A stretch of 64,000 bases of DNA from Ravibacter sp964559125 (GTDB lineage Bacteria > Bacteroidota > Bacteroidia > Cytophagales > Spirosomataceae): assembly GCA_964559125.1 (NCBI GenBank), contig CAZLGW010000003.1, forward strand, positions 124,001-188,000, in the 5' to 3' direction. Made by a program: the position numbers and the translations under genes. The notes beneath the pieces were generated by a model. The model searched no databases. It worked only from the letters and a program-made list of their open reading frames with translations, and was not told the DNA's origin. How positions within the stretch are numbered: the stretch's first letter is position 1; each line of letters begins with the position of its first letter. Positions 25,844 to 33,556 of the stretch are shown here, one piece after another.

Positions 25844-28069
25844 ATGACGATCCCGCCGCGCTGTTTGCCCGACATCGTAAACAGATTCATCAGCGCCTGG
25901 GTTTTGATAGCAGTAGCTTGTACCATAGCAGTGGCTCAAAAACCCAATGAAAACTACCGCTATCATATTTTCAGAGCTACCTCCCCGATCAAAATTGACG
26001 GATTGGCAAACGATCCGGCCTGGAGCACTACCGAGGTCGCTTCAGATTTTTTTATGATGCAGCCGATGGACACAAGCTATGCCGATGCAAAGACCGACGT
26101 CCGCATGGCTTATGACGAGCGCAATCTGTACATCCTTGTGGTCAATCACAAGCCTGTTAAGGGAAGCCTGGTGGTGGAGTCCCTTAAAAGGGATTTCAGC
26201 TTCAACAAGAACGACAATTTCCTGCTTTTCATGGATCCCTACGACGACCGTACAAACGGGTTTTCGTTCGGTGCCAACGCAGCCGGAGCCCCGTGGGACG
26301 GGCAGCAGGTGGACGGGGGAACGGTAGATCTCAACTGGGAAAACAGGTGGTACAGTGCGGTCACCAATGAAGAGGACAAATGGATCTGGGAAGCGGCGAT
26401 ACCGTTCAAGAGTATCCGGTATAAAGAAGGGCTGCTTGAATGGGGGGTCAATTTCAGCAGGCTCGATCTGACTATTTCGGAGAAATCGTCCTGGGCCCCG
26501 GTTCCCCGCCAGTTTGCGTCGGCCAACCTGGCTTATACGGGAGTGCTGGTCTGGGACCGCCCGCCGCCCAAGCAGGGACTGAATGTTTCGGTAATCCCAT
26601 ATGTAGCCGGGAGGACGTTGAAAAACTATGAAGCGGCCACGCCGTGGAAGAGAAGCGCGGATATAGGCGGAGATATCAAAGTGGGAATAACGCCTTCACT
26701 GAATCTCGACCTTACCGTAAACCCCGACTTTTCGCAGGTAGACGTGGACGTACAGCAAACCAACCTCGACCGGTTTGAATTGTTTTTTCCGGAACGGCGA
26801 CAGTTTTTCCTGGAAAATGCGGACATTTTTGCCAATTTCGGCTATGCAAACCTGCGCCCGTTCTTCTCAAGGCGGATCGGTCTGGGGATGCCGATCCAGT
26901 TCGGCGCAAGATTAAGCGGGAAGATAGACAAGAACTGGAGAATAGGGGTGCTCGATACCCAGACCGCTTCACAGGACTCGACGCCTGTAACTAACTACGG
27001 AGTGCTGGCCATACAACGGAGGGTATTTGCGCGTTCCAATGTGCGGCTGATGGCGATCAACAAGCAGGCGATCAATTATTCGGAGCAGGTTCACGGCCAT
27101 ACGAATGAATTCAACAGGAATCTCGGAGCAGAGTTTAACCTGGCGTCGGCGAACAACCTGTGGACAGGAAAAGTAATGGCATTCAAGTCGTTTACAGCCG
27201 CAGCACCCGGAACTGCCAGGCAGCCTTTCCCGAATGGCTGGGCACATGCCGCCGATCTTGCTTACAACAAAGCCAATTTTTTCTGGCAATGGCAGCATGA
27301 ATATATGGGGGAGGGTTACAACGCCGAAGTTGGATATACTCCCAATGTCCAGAGAGGTGAATACGCAAAGATCAACCCCAGCATCGGGTACCTGTTTTTT
27401 GTGAAATCAAGGATGCTGATAAGCCACGGGCCCAAGCTGATACAACTGAGCTACTGGGACAGGAGTTTTAAGAATTCCGATAGCGAGCTTACACTTCAGT
27501 ATCATTTCAATCTCCGTAACCGGGCAACCGCGATGTTCTGGGCCGGGAACAGCTTTATACGCCTCCTGTCGCCCTTCGATCCCTCCAATTCAGGCAGAAC
27601 GCCGCTACCCGCCGGCAGCACTCACAACTGGAATGCCGGTGGGTTCGAATACGTTTCCGAACCGCAGCGTACTTTTACTTATGCGTTTCTGGGACGCTTC
27701 GGAGGGTATTTCAACCATGGTATGTACACCCGTCTGAAGGCAGATCTGGGCCACAGGGTACAACCTTACGTAGCTACCTTGCTGAGCGGTACCTATACCC
27801 ATATCAGGCTTCCGCATACGGGAGAAGATGTCAGGTACTGGCTGATCGGCCCCCGCATAGATATAACATTCCGGAATAACCTTTTCCTGACCACTTTCCT
27901 GCAATACAACAGCCAGTTGGAAAATGTCAACCTGAACACAAGGTTCCAATGGCGTTTCAAGCCCGCATCGGATATCTTCCTTGTTTATACGGATAACTAT
28001 CTTCCCGAAAACTTCAGGGTAAAAAACAGGGCGCTGGTACTGAAATGTACCTACTGGCTGAACCTCTAG
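25844..28069 (+). CDS. DUF5916 outer-membrane protein with N-terminal CBM9-like domain
   Basis: The 741-residue protein has a signal segment at about 14-32 ending TIAVAQ. A CBM9-like domain (about 45-230) follows: SPIKIDGLANDPAWSTTE, VRMAYDERNLYILVVN and the later WEAAIPFKSIRY. The remaining 500 residues are a DUF5916 beta-barrel, with NPDFSQVDVDVQQTNLDRF and FFPERRQFFLENADIF, a very conserved signature of this family. CBM9-like domains usually bind carbohydrate ends. Paired with the cytochrome/propeller lipoprotein upstream, it may serve surface handling of a sugar-containing compound, which is inference. It is convergent with the ECF sigma gene 12 bases away. Confidence 0.88.
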   Translation: MTIPPRCLPDIVNRFISAWVLIAVACTIAVAQKPNENYRYHIFRATSPIKIDGLANDPAWSTTEVASDFFMMQPMDTSYADAKTDVRMAYDERNLYILVVNHKPVKGSLVVESLKRDFSFNKNDNFLLFMDPYDDRTNGFSFGANAAGAPWDGQQVDGGTVDLNWENRWYSAVTNEEDKWIWEAAIPFKSIRYKEGLLEWGVNFSRLDLTISEKSSWAPVPRQFASANLAYTGVLVWDRPPPKQGLNVSVIPYVAGRTLKNYEAATPWKRSADIGGDIKVGITPSLNLDLTVNPDFSQVDVDVQQTNLDRFELFFPERRQFFLENADIFANFGYANLRPFFSRRIGLGMPIQFGARLSGKIDKNWRIGVLDTQTASQDSTPVTNYGVLAIQRRVFARSNVRLMAINKQAINYSEQVHGHTNEFNRNLGAEFNLASANNLWTGKVMAFKSFTAAAPGTARQPFPNGWAHAADLAYNKANFFWQWQHEYMGEGYNAEVGYTPNVQRGEYAKINPSIGYLFFVKSRMLISHGPKLIQLSYWDRSFKNSDSELTLQYHFNLRNRATAMFWAGNSFIRLLSPFDPSNSGRTPLPAGSTHNWNAGGFEYVSEPQRTFTYAFLGRFGGYFNHGMYTRLKADLGHRVQPYVATLLSGTYTHIRLPHTGEDVRYWLIGPRIDITFRNNLFLTTFLQYNSQLENVNLNTRFQWRFKPASDIFLVYTDNYLPENFRVKNRALVLKCTYWLNL

Positions 28070-28081
28070 AAAAGAAACGGA

Positions 28082-28663
28082 TCAGAGAGTAATCTTATCC
28101 AATGACATGTGGCGCTTCATATTAGTCAGTGCGCCGAAAACCAGGTTATAGACCGACTGGATATTGATCTTCATCAGGTCGGCTATTTCGTGGTTACTCA
28201 TATTCATATAGAATTTGAGGTAAATAGCCTCGCGCTGGCGCCTTGGGAGCTGATCCAAGGCAGAGCTAAGGTGATGATTGGTCATATCATATTCCTCCCC
28301 TGAAATAACTTCAGACTCATGTGAAGGTGTATTGATATGCCAGTATTCTACCGGGATGTCCTCGTTGCTTGTATTTTTCTGATAAGCATTGATATGCCTC
28401 ACAAGCTTTCTCTTGATAGAGGCCATCAGGTAAAATCTTACCGAAGTAGTGTCACCGATCGTAGACCTGTTTCTCCAAAGCTCTACAAAGAGATCGTGAA
28501 TGCAATCTTTGATAAGGGGCTTGTCGAGAGTGAACTGGGAGCAATACTGGTAAAGAATGTGGACGTAAGATTGGTAGAGGTTTGAAAATGCATCTTCGTC
28601 GCCTGTCCGGAACTGGTTCCAAAACTCCAGTTCTTCTTCCTGCTTATAACGTACATGTGCCAT
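28082..28663 (-). CDS. ECF-type RNA polymerase sigma factor (no adjacent anti-sigma)
   Basis: The 193-residue protein carries sigma region 2 (about 20-85: YQSYVHILYQYCSQFT, CIHDLFVELWRNR) and region 4 (about 130-185: LDQLPRRQREAIYLKFYMNMSNHEI, with a helix-turn-helix in ADLMKINIQSVYNLV). It belongs to the Bacteroidota ECF group often paired with FecR-like anti-sigma and SusCD receptors. No such partner is beside it; its neighbours are a DUF5916 gene and an SNF2 helicase. How its activity is controlled cannot be told from here. Confidence 0.92.
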   Translation of the reverse strand: MAHVRYKQEEELEFWNQFRTGDEDAFSNLYQSYVHILYQYCSQFTLDKPLIKDCIHDLFVELWRNRSTIGDTTSVRFYLMASIKRKLVRHINAYQKNTSNEDIPVEYWHINTPSHESEVISGEEYDMTNHHLSSALDQLPRRQREAIYLKFYMNMSNHEIADLMKINIQSVYNLVFGALTNMKRHMSLDKITL

Positions 28664-29100
28664 TACGATGGTAAGGATTTATTAGGATTTGCGGGTAAAG
28701 GATTTAATGGTCATACTTACACTTGTAAAGTTATTGATTATTTTCTTGAATTTAAAAATTAATTATTTATTTTCTTGGGAAAGTACAACGTGTAAATTAT
28801 GCTGTTTTAAAGCACTCCTGGCGGGGAAAAGGCTGACATAGGTATAAACAGCCTGTTTCGGATGTTTTTTCCGTTTTTTGTATTTAAAATAGGTAGAAGA
28901 GACCACGGCAGTTCTTTTGATGTATTTTTTACTTTCTTTATTTGTTTACAAATTCAGGTGGTCTGCAGAGGCTTTGCCGGGCTGGAAATGATGGTGTCGA
29001 AAGACAAGTCAGGGGATGAAGAAAAAGGCCGGAAATTGATCGTGTAACGGTGATATGTTATATTTAAAGCCTTTTTTAATGAAGCGACACGCCGGCATCA
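28664..29100. other. 437-base AT-rich region between divergent genes
   Basis: This separates the ECF sigma gene from the helicase gene. One 61-codon open frame (28862-29047) has no plausible initiation context or family and is not called. A short stem GGCTG...CAGCC lies near 28831-28853. No clear TAnnTTTG promoter is recognised, which would fit a promoter read by an alternative sigma factor; this is a guess. Confidence 0.4.
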
Positions 29101-32028
29101 ATGAACGTCTCACCAGAAAAGCCTTTTCAGATCATATATTCACTATTCCAGTTTGAAAATTTTGGCTATCTTTTTCAATCGTATATAGTACAGCTGGACA
29201 ACAACGGGGCCACGACGCTGCTCTCCCAGAATGTATCTTCTAAAAATGTCGGCGAATTTGCTACCGGTCTGGATGAAACGGACTATGAGCTGGTCAAGCT
29301 GATCGATTCGTACCAGAAAGATGTGCTGCTGAAAAAATTCAATACCAGGAAGATCTCTGCCACCGATTTCTTTACACGTCTGCTCGACCCGGAGCGGGGC
29401 GATGCCCAGCAAAGGGAATTGCTGATCGAATATGTGCAGCGGATCAATGCCAGGATCCTGGAGAAATCGGAGAACAAGCATTTGTATATTTCCGGTAAGG
29501 ACGGGGATGTAGCCTGGAGGAAGGTGGAGCGCATGCCGTGTGCGGCAAAAGTGCGGTTTCATCTCTTCAGGAATGAAACCAATACCCATTATTTCCCGAG
29601 CCTGAAATACGGTGAAGAAAAGCTTGAATTCCAGTACCAGAATGCTTTGCTGATCTGTGAATCGCCGGCCTGGCTGCTGGTAAATGATAAACTCTATCAT
29701 TTCGAGGGAAACCTGGATGGCAAGAAGCTGAAGCCCTTTCTTAATAAGAAGTTTATCCCTATCCCGAGAGAGATGGAGGAAAAGTACCTGCAGCGGTTTA
29801 TTCTGCCGCTGCTGGCTTCTCACGAGGTGGTTGCCCGGGGCTACGAGATCAGGAAGGAATCTTTTGAGATGGAAGCCGTTCTTACACTGGTCGAAAATGC
29901 CGGTACTTTACAGCGAGATCTGTTCGGCAACCCGGATGGGAATGCGGCCGATCCCACCATCCAGGTTATCCTTTCTTTTTTCTACGGTCCCTACGAATTC
30001 AAACCGGATAGTTTTGCATCTCCGTGGCATGTCAGCATGACCCGGGAAGGAGACAGCTATGTGCTGCACAAGATACGCCGGGATAACCGGCTTGAGAAGG
30101 AGGTGCGCGGCGATATTATCTCCTGGGGGCTTGACATAGGATGGGGGCAGGTAAGCAGGCCCAGGGAAGAGGTTATCACCTGGCTGCAGGAAAACCGGGA
30201 TCGCATGGGTGAAAAGCATATCCGGGTGGTTCAGGGCAAGGGAAACCGGAATATTTACTATCTGGGCGATTCTACGATCAATGTTTCAATCACAGACAGC
30301 GAGGGGGCAGACTGGTTTGATGTCAGGATCACGGTTTTCTTCGGCGAATACGAGATCCCTTTTCTAAAGTTGAAAAAATATATACTTCAGCAGAAGAAAG
30401 AGTTTGTCCTTCCGAACGGGGAAATAGCGATTATCCCTGAAAGCTGGTTTTCGGATTATTCGGAATTGCTCCAACTGATTGAATCCGACGGCTCGTCGGC
30501 TATCCGTCTGAAAAAGCACCATATCAGCCTGGTAGATTCGCTTGGGCGTGAGAGTCTCGCATCGGTTGTGATGAGCCGGCGGCTTGAAAAACTCCGGGAT
30601 TTCGAAGAGATCGCTTCATATGAACTTCCCGAAGGATTTACCGGGGATCTCAGGCCTTACCAGAAATCGGGCTATGACTGGCTCCGCTTCCTGAATGAAT
30701 ATCACCTCGGAGGCTGCCTGGCTGATGATATGGGTCTGGGAAAGACGATACAGACGCTAGCGCTGCTTCTGTCCAGGCAGGAATCGGGGACTAGCCGGCC
30801 TTCGCTCCTGGTATTGCCGGTGTCACTACTCTATAATTGGGTAAACGAGGCCGAAAAATTCGCGCCTTCACTCAGGTTATTGATCTATGCCGGCTCCGGG
30901 CGGGAGAAGAATACCGAAAGATTCGAAGATTATGACCTTATTCTGACTTCCTACGGTATTGTAAGGCTTGACATAGATATCCTCAGCTTGTTCAGGTTTG
31001 ACTATGTGATTCTCGATGAATCGCAGGCGATTAAAAATCCCGGATCGATCACCACCCAGGCTGTGATGCAGCTGAATTCGGCGCATAGGCTCATTTTAAC
31101 CGGTACGCCGTTGGAAAACAGTGCAATGGATCTCTGGTCGCAGATGACCTTCATCAATCCGGGTCTTCTGGGGAACAAATCCTTTTTCCAGAAGAAATAC
31201 CTGACCCCAATAGAGAAAAACCGGGACGAAAAGGCAATTCAGAGACTCTATGCTACTATCAAGCCTTTCATCCTGAGGCGACATAAATCGCAGGTGGCGG
31301 AGTTCCTGCCCGAAAAAACGGAGAGCATTCATTTTTCGACGATGACCGACGACCAGGCAGACCTCTATGAGAAGACCAAAAGTAAGTTCAGGAACCTTAT
31401 TCTCCGGCATATCGAGAACGAGGGGCTGGCCAAATCGCAGATCGTACTTTTACAGGGGCTCAACCAGTTGCGGCAGCTGGCTAACCACCCCCGTATGATC
31501 GATCCGCTCTACCAGGGAGATTCAGGCAAATTCCGCGATGTGTTCCACAAATTGGAAACAGCACTATCTGAAAATCACAAAATATTGATATTCAGTTCAT
31601 TTGTGAGGCACCTGGATTTGTTCCGTCAGAAGATCGAAGATATGGGCATACCGTATGCATACCTCGACGGGAGTACGGTCAGGAGGGCTGAAGAGGTACA
31701 GCGTTTCCAGGAAAACCAGGAAATCAGGTTATTCCTGATTTCTATAAAAGCAGGCGGAGTAGGGCTTAACCTGACCTCCGCAGACTATGTTTTCATCCTT
31801 GATCCATGGTGGAACCCCGCGGTTGAAGCGCAGGCAGTAGACCGTGCGCACAGAATAGGCCAGGATAAATCCGTATTTATCTATAAGTTTATTACCAAAA
31901 ATACGGTAGAGGAAAAGATCCTGCAGTTGCAGAGCAAAAAGAAGGCTTTGGCCAGTGAACTAATTACTACCGAAGAAGGGTTTGTTAAGTCATTGAGCAA
32001 TGAGGATATCATGGCATTGATGGAATAA
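29101..32028 (+). CDS. SNF2/RapA-family DEAD/DEAH-box helicase
   Basis: This 975-residue ATPase has an N-terminal 500-residue region without clear motifs and then the SNF2 core. LRPYQKSGYDWLRFL is the Q-like motif and Walker A is ADDMGLGKTIQT (from Ala541). Motif II is DESQ (Asp639), the usual SNF2 form DExH/Q. LTGTPLENS is motif III. The second lobe has GSTVRRAEEVQRFQ, IKAGGVGLNLTSAD and WWNPAVEAQAVDRAHRIGQ (motifs V and VI). Bacterial members remodel nucleic acid-protein complexes, some acting on RNA polymerase. No restriction or defence gene accompanies it, so it is read as a housekeeping paralogue. GldC follows 43 bases downstream. Confidence 0.93.
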   Translation: MNVSPEKPFQIIYSLFQFENFGYLFQSYIVQLDNNGATTLLSQNVSSKNVGEFATGLDETDYELVKLIDSYQKDVLLKKFNTRKISATDFFTRLLDPERGDAQQRELLIEYVQRINARILEKSENKHLYISGKDGDVAWRKVERMPCAAKVRFHLFRNETNTHYFPSLKYGEEKLEFQYQNALLICESPAWLLVNDKLYHFEGNLDGKKLKPFLNKKFIPIPREMEEKYLQRFILPLLASHEVVARGYEIRKESFEMEAVLTLVENAGTLQRDLFGNPDGNAADPTIQVILSFFYGPYEFKPDSFASPWHVSMTREGDSYVLHKIRRDNRLEKEVRGDIISWGLDIGWGQVSRPREEVITWLQENRDRMGEKHIRVVQGKGNRNIYYLGDSTINVSITDSEGADWFDVRITVFFGEYEIPFLKLKKYILQQKKEFVLPNGEIAIIPESWFSDYSELLQLIESDGSSAIRLKKHHISLVDSLGRESLASVVMSRRLEKLRDFEEIASYELPEGFTGDLRPYQKSGYDWLRFLNEYHLGGCLADDMGLGKTIQTLALLLSRQESGTSRPSLLVLPVSLLYNWVNEAEKFAPSLRLLIYAGSGREKNTERFEDYDLILTSYGIVRLDIDILSLFRFDYVILDESQAIKNPGSITTQAVMQLNSAHRLILTGTPLENSAMDLWSQMTFINPGLLGNKSFFQKKYLTPIEKNRDEKAIQRLYATIKPFILRRHKSQVAEFLPEKTESIHFSTMTDDQADLYEKTKSKFRNLILRHIENEGLAKSQIVLLQGLNQLRQLANHPRMIDPLYQGDSGKFRDVFHKLETALSENHKILIFSSFVRHLDLFRQKIEDMGIPYAYLDGSTVRRAEEVQRFQENQEIRLFLISIKAGGVGLNLTSADYVFILDPWWNPAVEAQAVDRAHRIGQDKSVFIYKFITKNTVEEKILQLQSKKKALASELITTEEGFVKSLSNEDIMALME

Positions 32029-32071
32029 ATCTGCCGTCTGGAAATTCAAACAATTGACAAATTTTATTTAA

Positions 32072-32422
32072 ATGAAATCAGAAATCCGATTTAGTGTAGA
32101 GCTGGACGACAAAAGATTCCCCGAAAATATTTACTGGGAAGCGACGGATAACCCCAACGAAGGGATTAACGATACGCGTGCGATAGCCGTTGCCGTCTGG
32201 GATCATTATCACAAAGGGACCCTGAAAATCGACCTCTGGACCAAGCAGATGGAAGTTTTCGATATGAAACGGTTCTATATAGAGATAATGCAGGGGATTT
32301 CGGAGACGCTTGTCAATGCTACCGGCGACAGGAAAGCCGCAGCCAGGATAGGGGAGCTGTGCAAAGAGCTTTCCAATGACCTGAAGGAGGAAATGGAAAA
32401 GGCAGCCAAAGGGGAAGCCTGA
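32072..32422 (+). CDS. gldC: Gliding motility protein GldC
   Basis: The 116-residue protein matches GldC: MKSEIRFSVELDDKRFPENIYWEATD at the start, then TRAIAVAVWDHYHKGTLKIDLWTK and MEVFDMKRFYIEIMQGISETL. GldC is a small cytoplasmic protein found with the Bacteroidota gliding and type IX secretion set; its exact role is unknown. It often occurs in non-gliding members too. Finding it here agrees with the several T9SS-sorted proteins in this window. It follows the SNF2 gene in the same direction and ends eight bases before a convergent operon. Confidence 0.9.
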   Translation: MKSEIRFSVELDDKRFPENIYWEATDNPNEGINDTRAIAVAVWDHYHKGTLKIDLWTKQMEVFDMKRFYIEIMQGISETLVNATGDRKAAARIGELCKELSNDLKEEMEKAAKGEA

Positions 32423-32430
32423 ACCGTTTT

Positions 32431-33006
32431 TTAGAAATTATTGTAGGGATCTTTGCTGAAACCCAGCGAATTATAGAAAGGAGGAGCCATCAGGAGATGA
32501 TTGGCTTCTTCATCTCCCAGTTCCACCGCTTTGCTCAGGTAACGGGCTGCCTGGAAATATTGCCCTTTTTCCATGAGTACAAGTCCCCGGTATCTTAAAA
32601 TATCGGCTTTTTTCCCTTGCGAATAGAAAAAGGCCCGTTCGAATTCGCGAAGCGCTTTATCCATTTCTCCCAGGGAAAAGTAGATCTTTCCACGTTCCAG
32701 GTAAACCTCCACCACGGAATTGTCATAGCTCAGCACGGTAGTGAGATCGTACAATGCAGAGTTGAGATTGTCTTTCTTCGCGTGACAAAGGCCCCGGTAT
32801 AAGTAAGTCATGCAGCATTTTTCTCCGTTTCTGATACGGTTGTCGAAGAAGAGGAAAGCTTCTTCGAAGCGCTTGTTTTCAAACATCCTTATGCCTTCCG
32901 CAAGTCTTCTTCTCTGCTTGTCGAGAGGCGGAGTACGGGCTATCATAAATGAAATAACCAGGATAGAAAGTAACAGTGATGGTACAAGAAAAAGGAGAAG
33001 TATCAT
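32431..33006 (-). CDS. Membrane-anchored TPR protein
   Basis: The 191-residue protein starts with a membrane segment (MILLLFLVPSLLLSILVISFMI). Helical repeats follow: ADILRYRGLVLMEKGQYFQAARYL, VVEVYLERGKIYFSLGEMDKAL and TYLYRGLCHAKKDNLNSALYDL, which are TPR units with the W/Y-G-A pattern. I chose ATG 33006 because it overlaps the upstream stop by four bases (ATGA), as do the other junctions in this operon. A longer start would run far into the MmcQ gene. It is the last gene of the ispG operon and may be a scaffold at the cytoplasmic membrane; function unknown. Confidence 0.82.
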   Translation of the reverse strand: MILLLFLVPSLLLSILVISFMIARTPPLDKQRRRLAEGIRMFENKRFEEAFLFFDNRIRNGEKCCMTYLYRGLCHAKKDNLNSALYDLTTVLSYDNSVVEVYLERGKIYFSLGEMDKALREFERAFFYSQGKKADILRYRGLVLMEKGQYFQAARYLSKAVELGDEEANHLLMAPPFYNSLGFSKDPYNNF

Positions 33007-33356
33007 GGCAGGGATTCGCGCGTTTTCCTGGGCAATGAATTGAAAACTAATTGATAGGAATGGGTGATCCATTCTTCAAGTAGTGTGTCGGGTAAGAGTC
33101 CGACGGCTTTTATCGTATTCCAGTGTTTTTTATTCATATGATAGCCGGGCATTACCGCCTGCGGGTATTTTTCCCGGAGCGTTACGGCGAGCTCTGGATC
33201 GCATTTTGCATTAAAGCCCAGGACCTCACTGTCTAATGATACTAACAGAAATATCTTTCCGGCTACTCTGAACACCAGAGTTTCAGGGCCAAAGGGCATA
33301 TCTTCCGTTACGTGAGGAAAGCCGAGGCTAAATTCCCGCAGGGTTTCGATATTCAT
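33003..33356 (-). CDS. MmcQ/YjbR family DNA-binding-like protein
   Basis: The 117-residue protein shows the YjbR pattern: MNIETLREFSLGFPHVTEDMPFG at the start, VFRVAGKIFLLVSLD, then CDPELAVTLREKYPQAVMPGYHMNKKHWNTI and the C-terminal helix LLEEWITHSYQLVFNSLP. The family has a double-wing (CyaY-like) fold and is thought to bind DNA; its role is not known. The start at 33356 is set by the four-base ATGA overlap with the gene upstream. It is the third gene of the ispG operon. Confidence 0.9.
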   Translation of the reverse strand: MNIETLREFSLGFPHVTEDMPFGPETLVFRVAGKIFLLVSLDSEVLGFNAKCDPELAVTLREKYPQAVMPGYHMNKKHWNTIKAVGLLPDTLLEEWITHSYQLVFNSLPRKTRESLP

Positions 33357-33556
33357 CTCAGTATAGCCCTGATGATCATGACAATAACGCAAAGGAGGAA
33401 CATGATGATGGAAATCCTGTTGATCCAGTGCATTGTCTTCAGATTGAAAGACGTGGGGTACCGGCCGTCATTTTTCTGGAATACCCGGCCAAAATACCTG
33501 AATACCTCCCCAAGTTCAAAATATCTTTTCACGCTCAAATATGTTAATAATGTCAC
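33353..33556 (-). CDS. DUF6728 small membrane protein
   Basis: The 67-residue protein has the DUF6728 features: KRYFELGEVFRYFGRVFQKND, then RYPTSFNLKTMHWINRISI and one membrane helix (IIMFLLCVIVMIIRAIL). The GTG at 33556 gives a four-base overlap with the ispG stop (GTGA). A second GTG at 33532 would start MKRYFELGE, closer to the typical family start, so the first eight residues are uncertain. Function is unknown. It links ispG and the YjbR-like gene. Confidence 0.8.
   Translation of the reverse strand: MTLLTYLSVKRYFELGEVFRYFGRVFQKNDGRYPTSFNLKTMHWINRISIIMFLLCVIVMIIRAILR

Noticed and set aside
28862..29047. 61-codon open frame upstream of the SNF2 gene
   Set aside because: The Phe-rich start is not a proper signal peptide, no known family is seen, and no ribosome site or promoter is visible.
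29143..29823. 226-codon open frame antisense to the SNF2 gene
   Set aside because: Shadow of the helicase N-terminal region.
29101..32028. SNF2 helicase as part of a defence island
   Set aside because: Its neighbours are gldC and an ECF sigma gene; no nuclease, methylase or other defence gene is linked.
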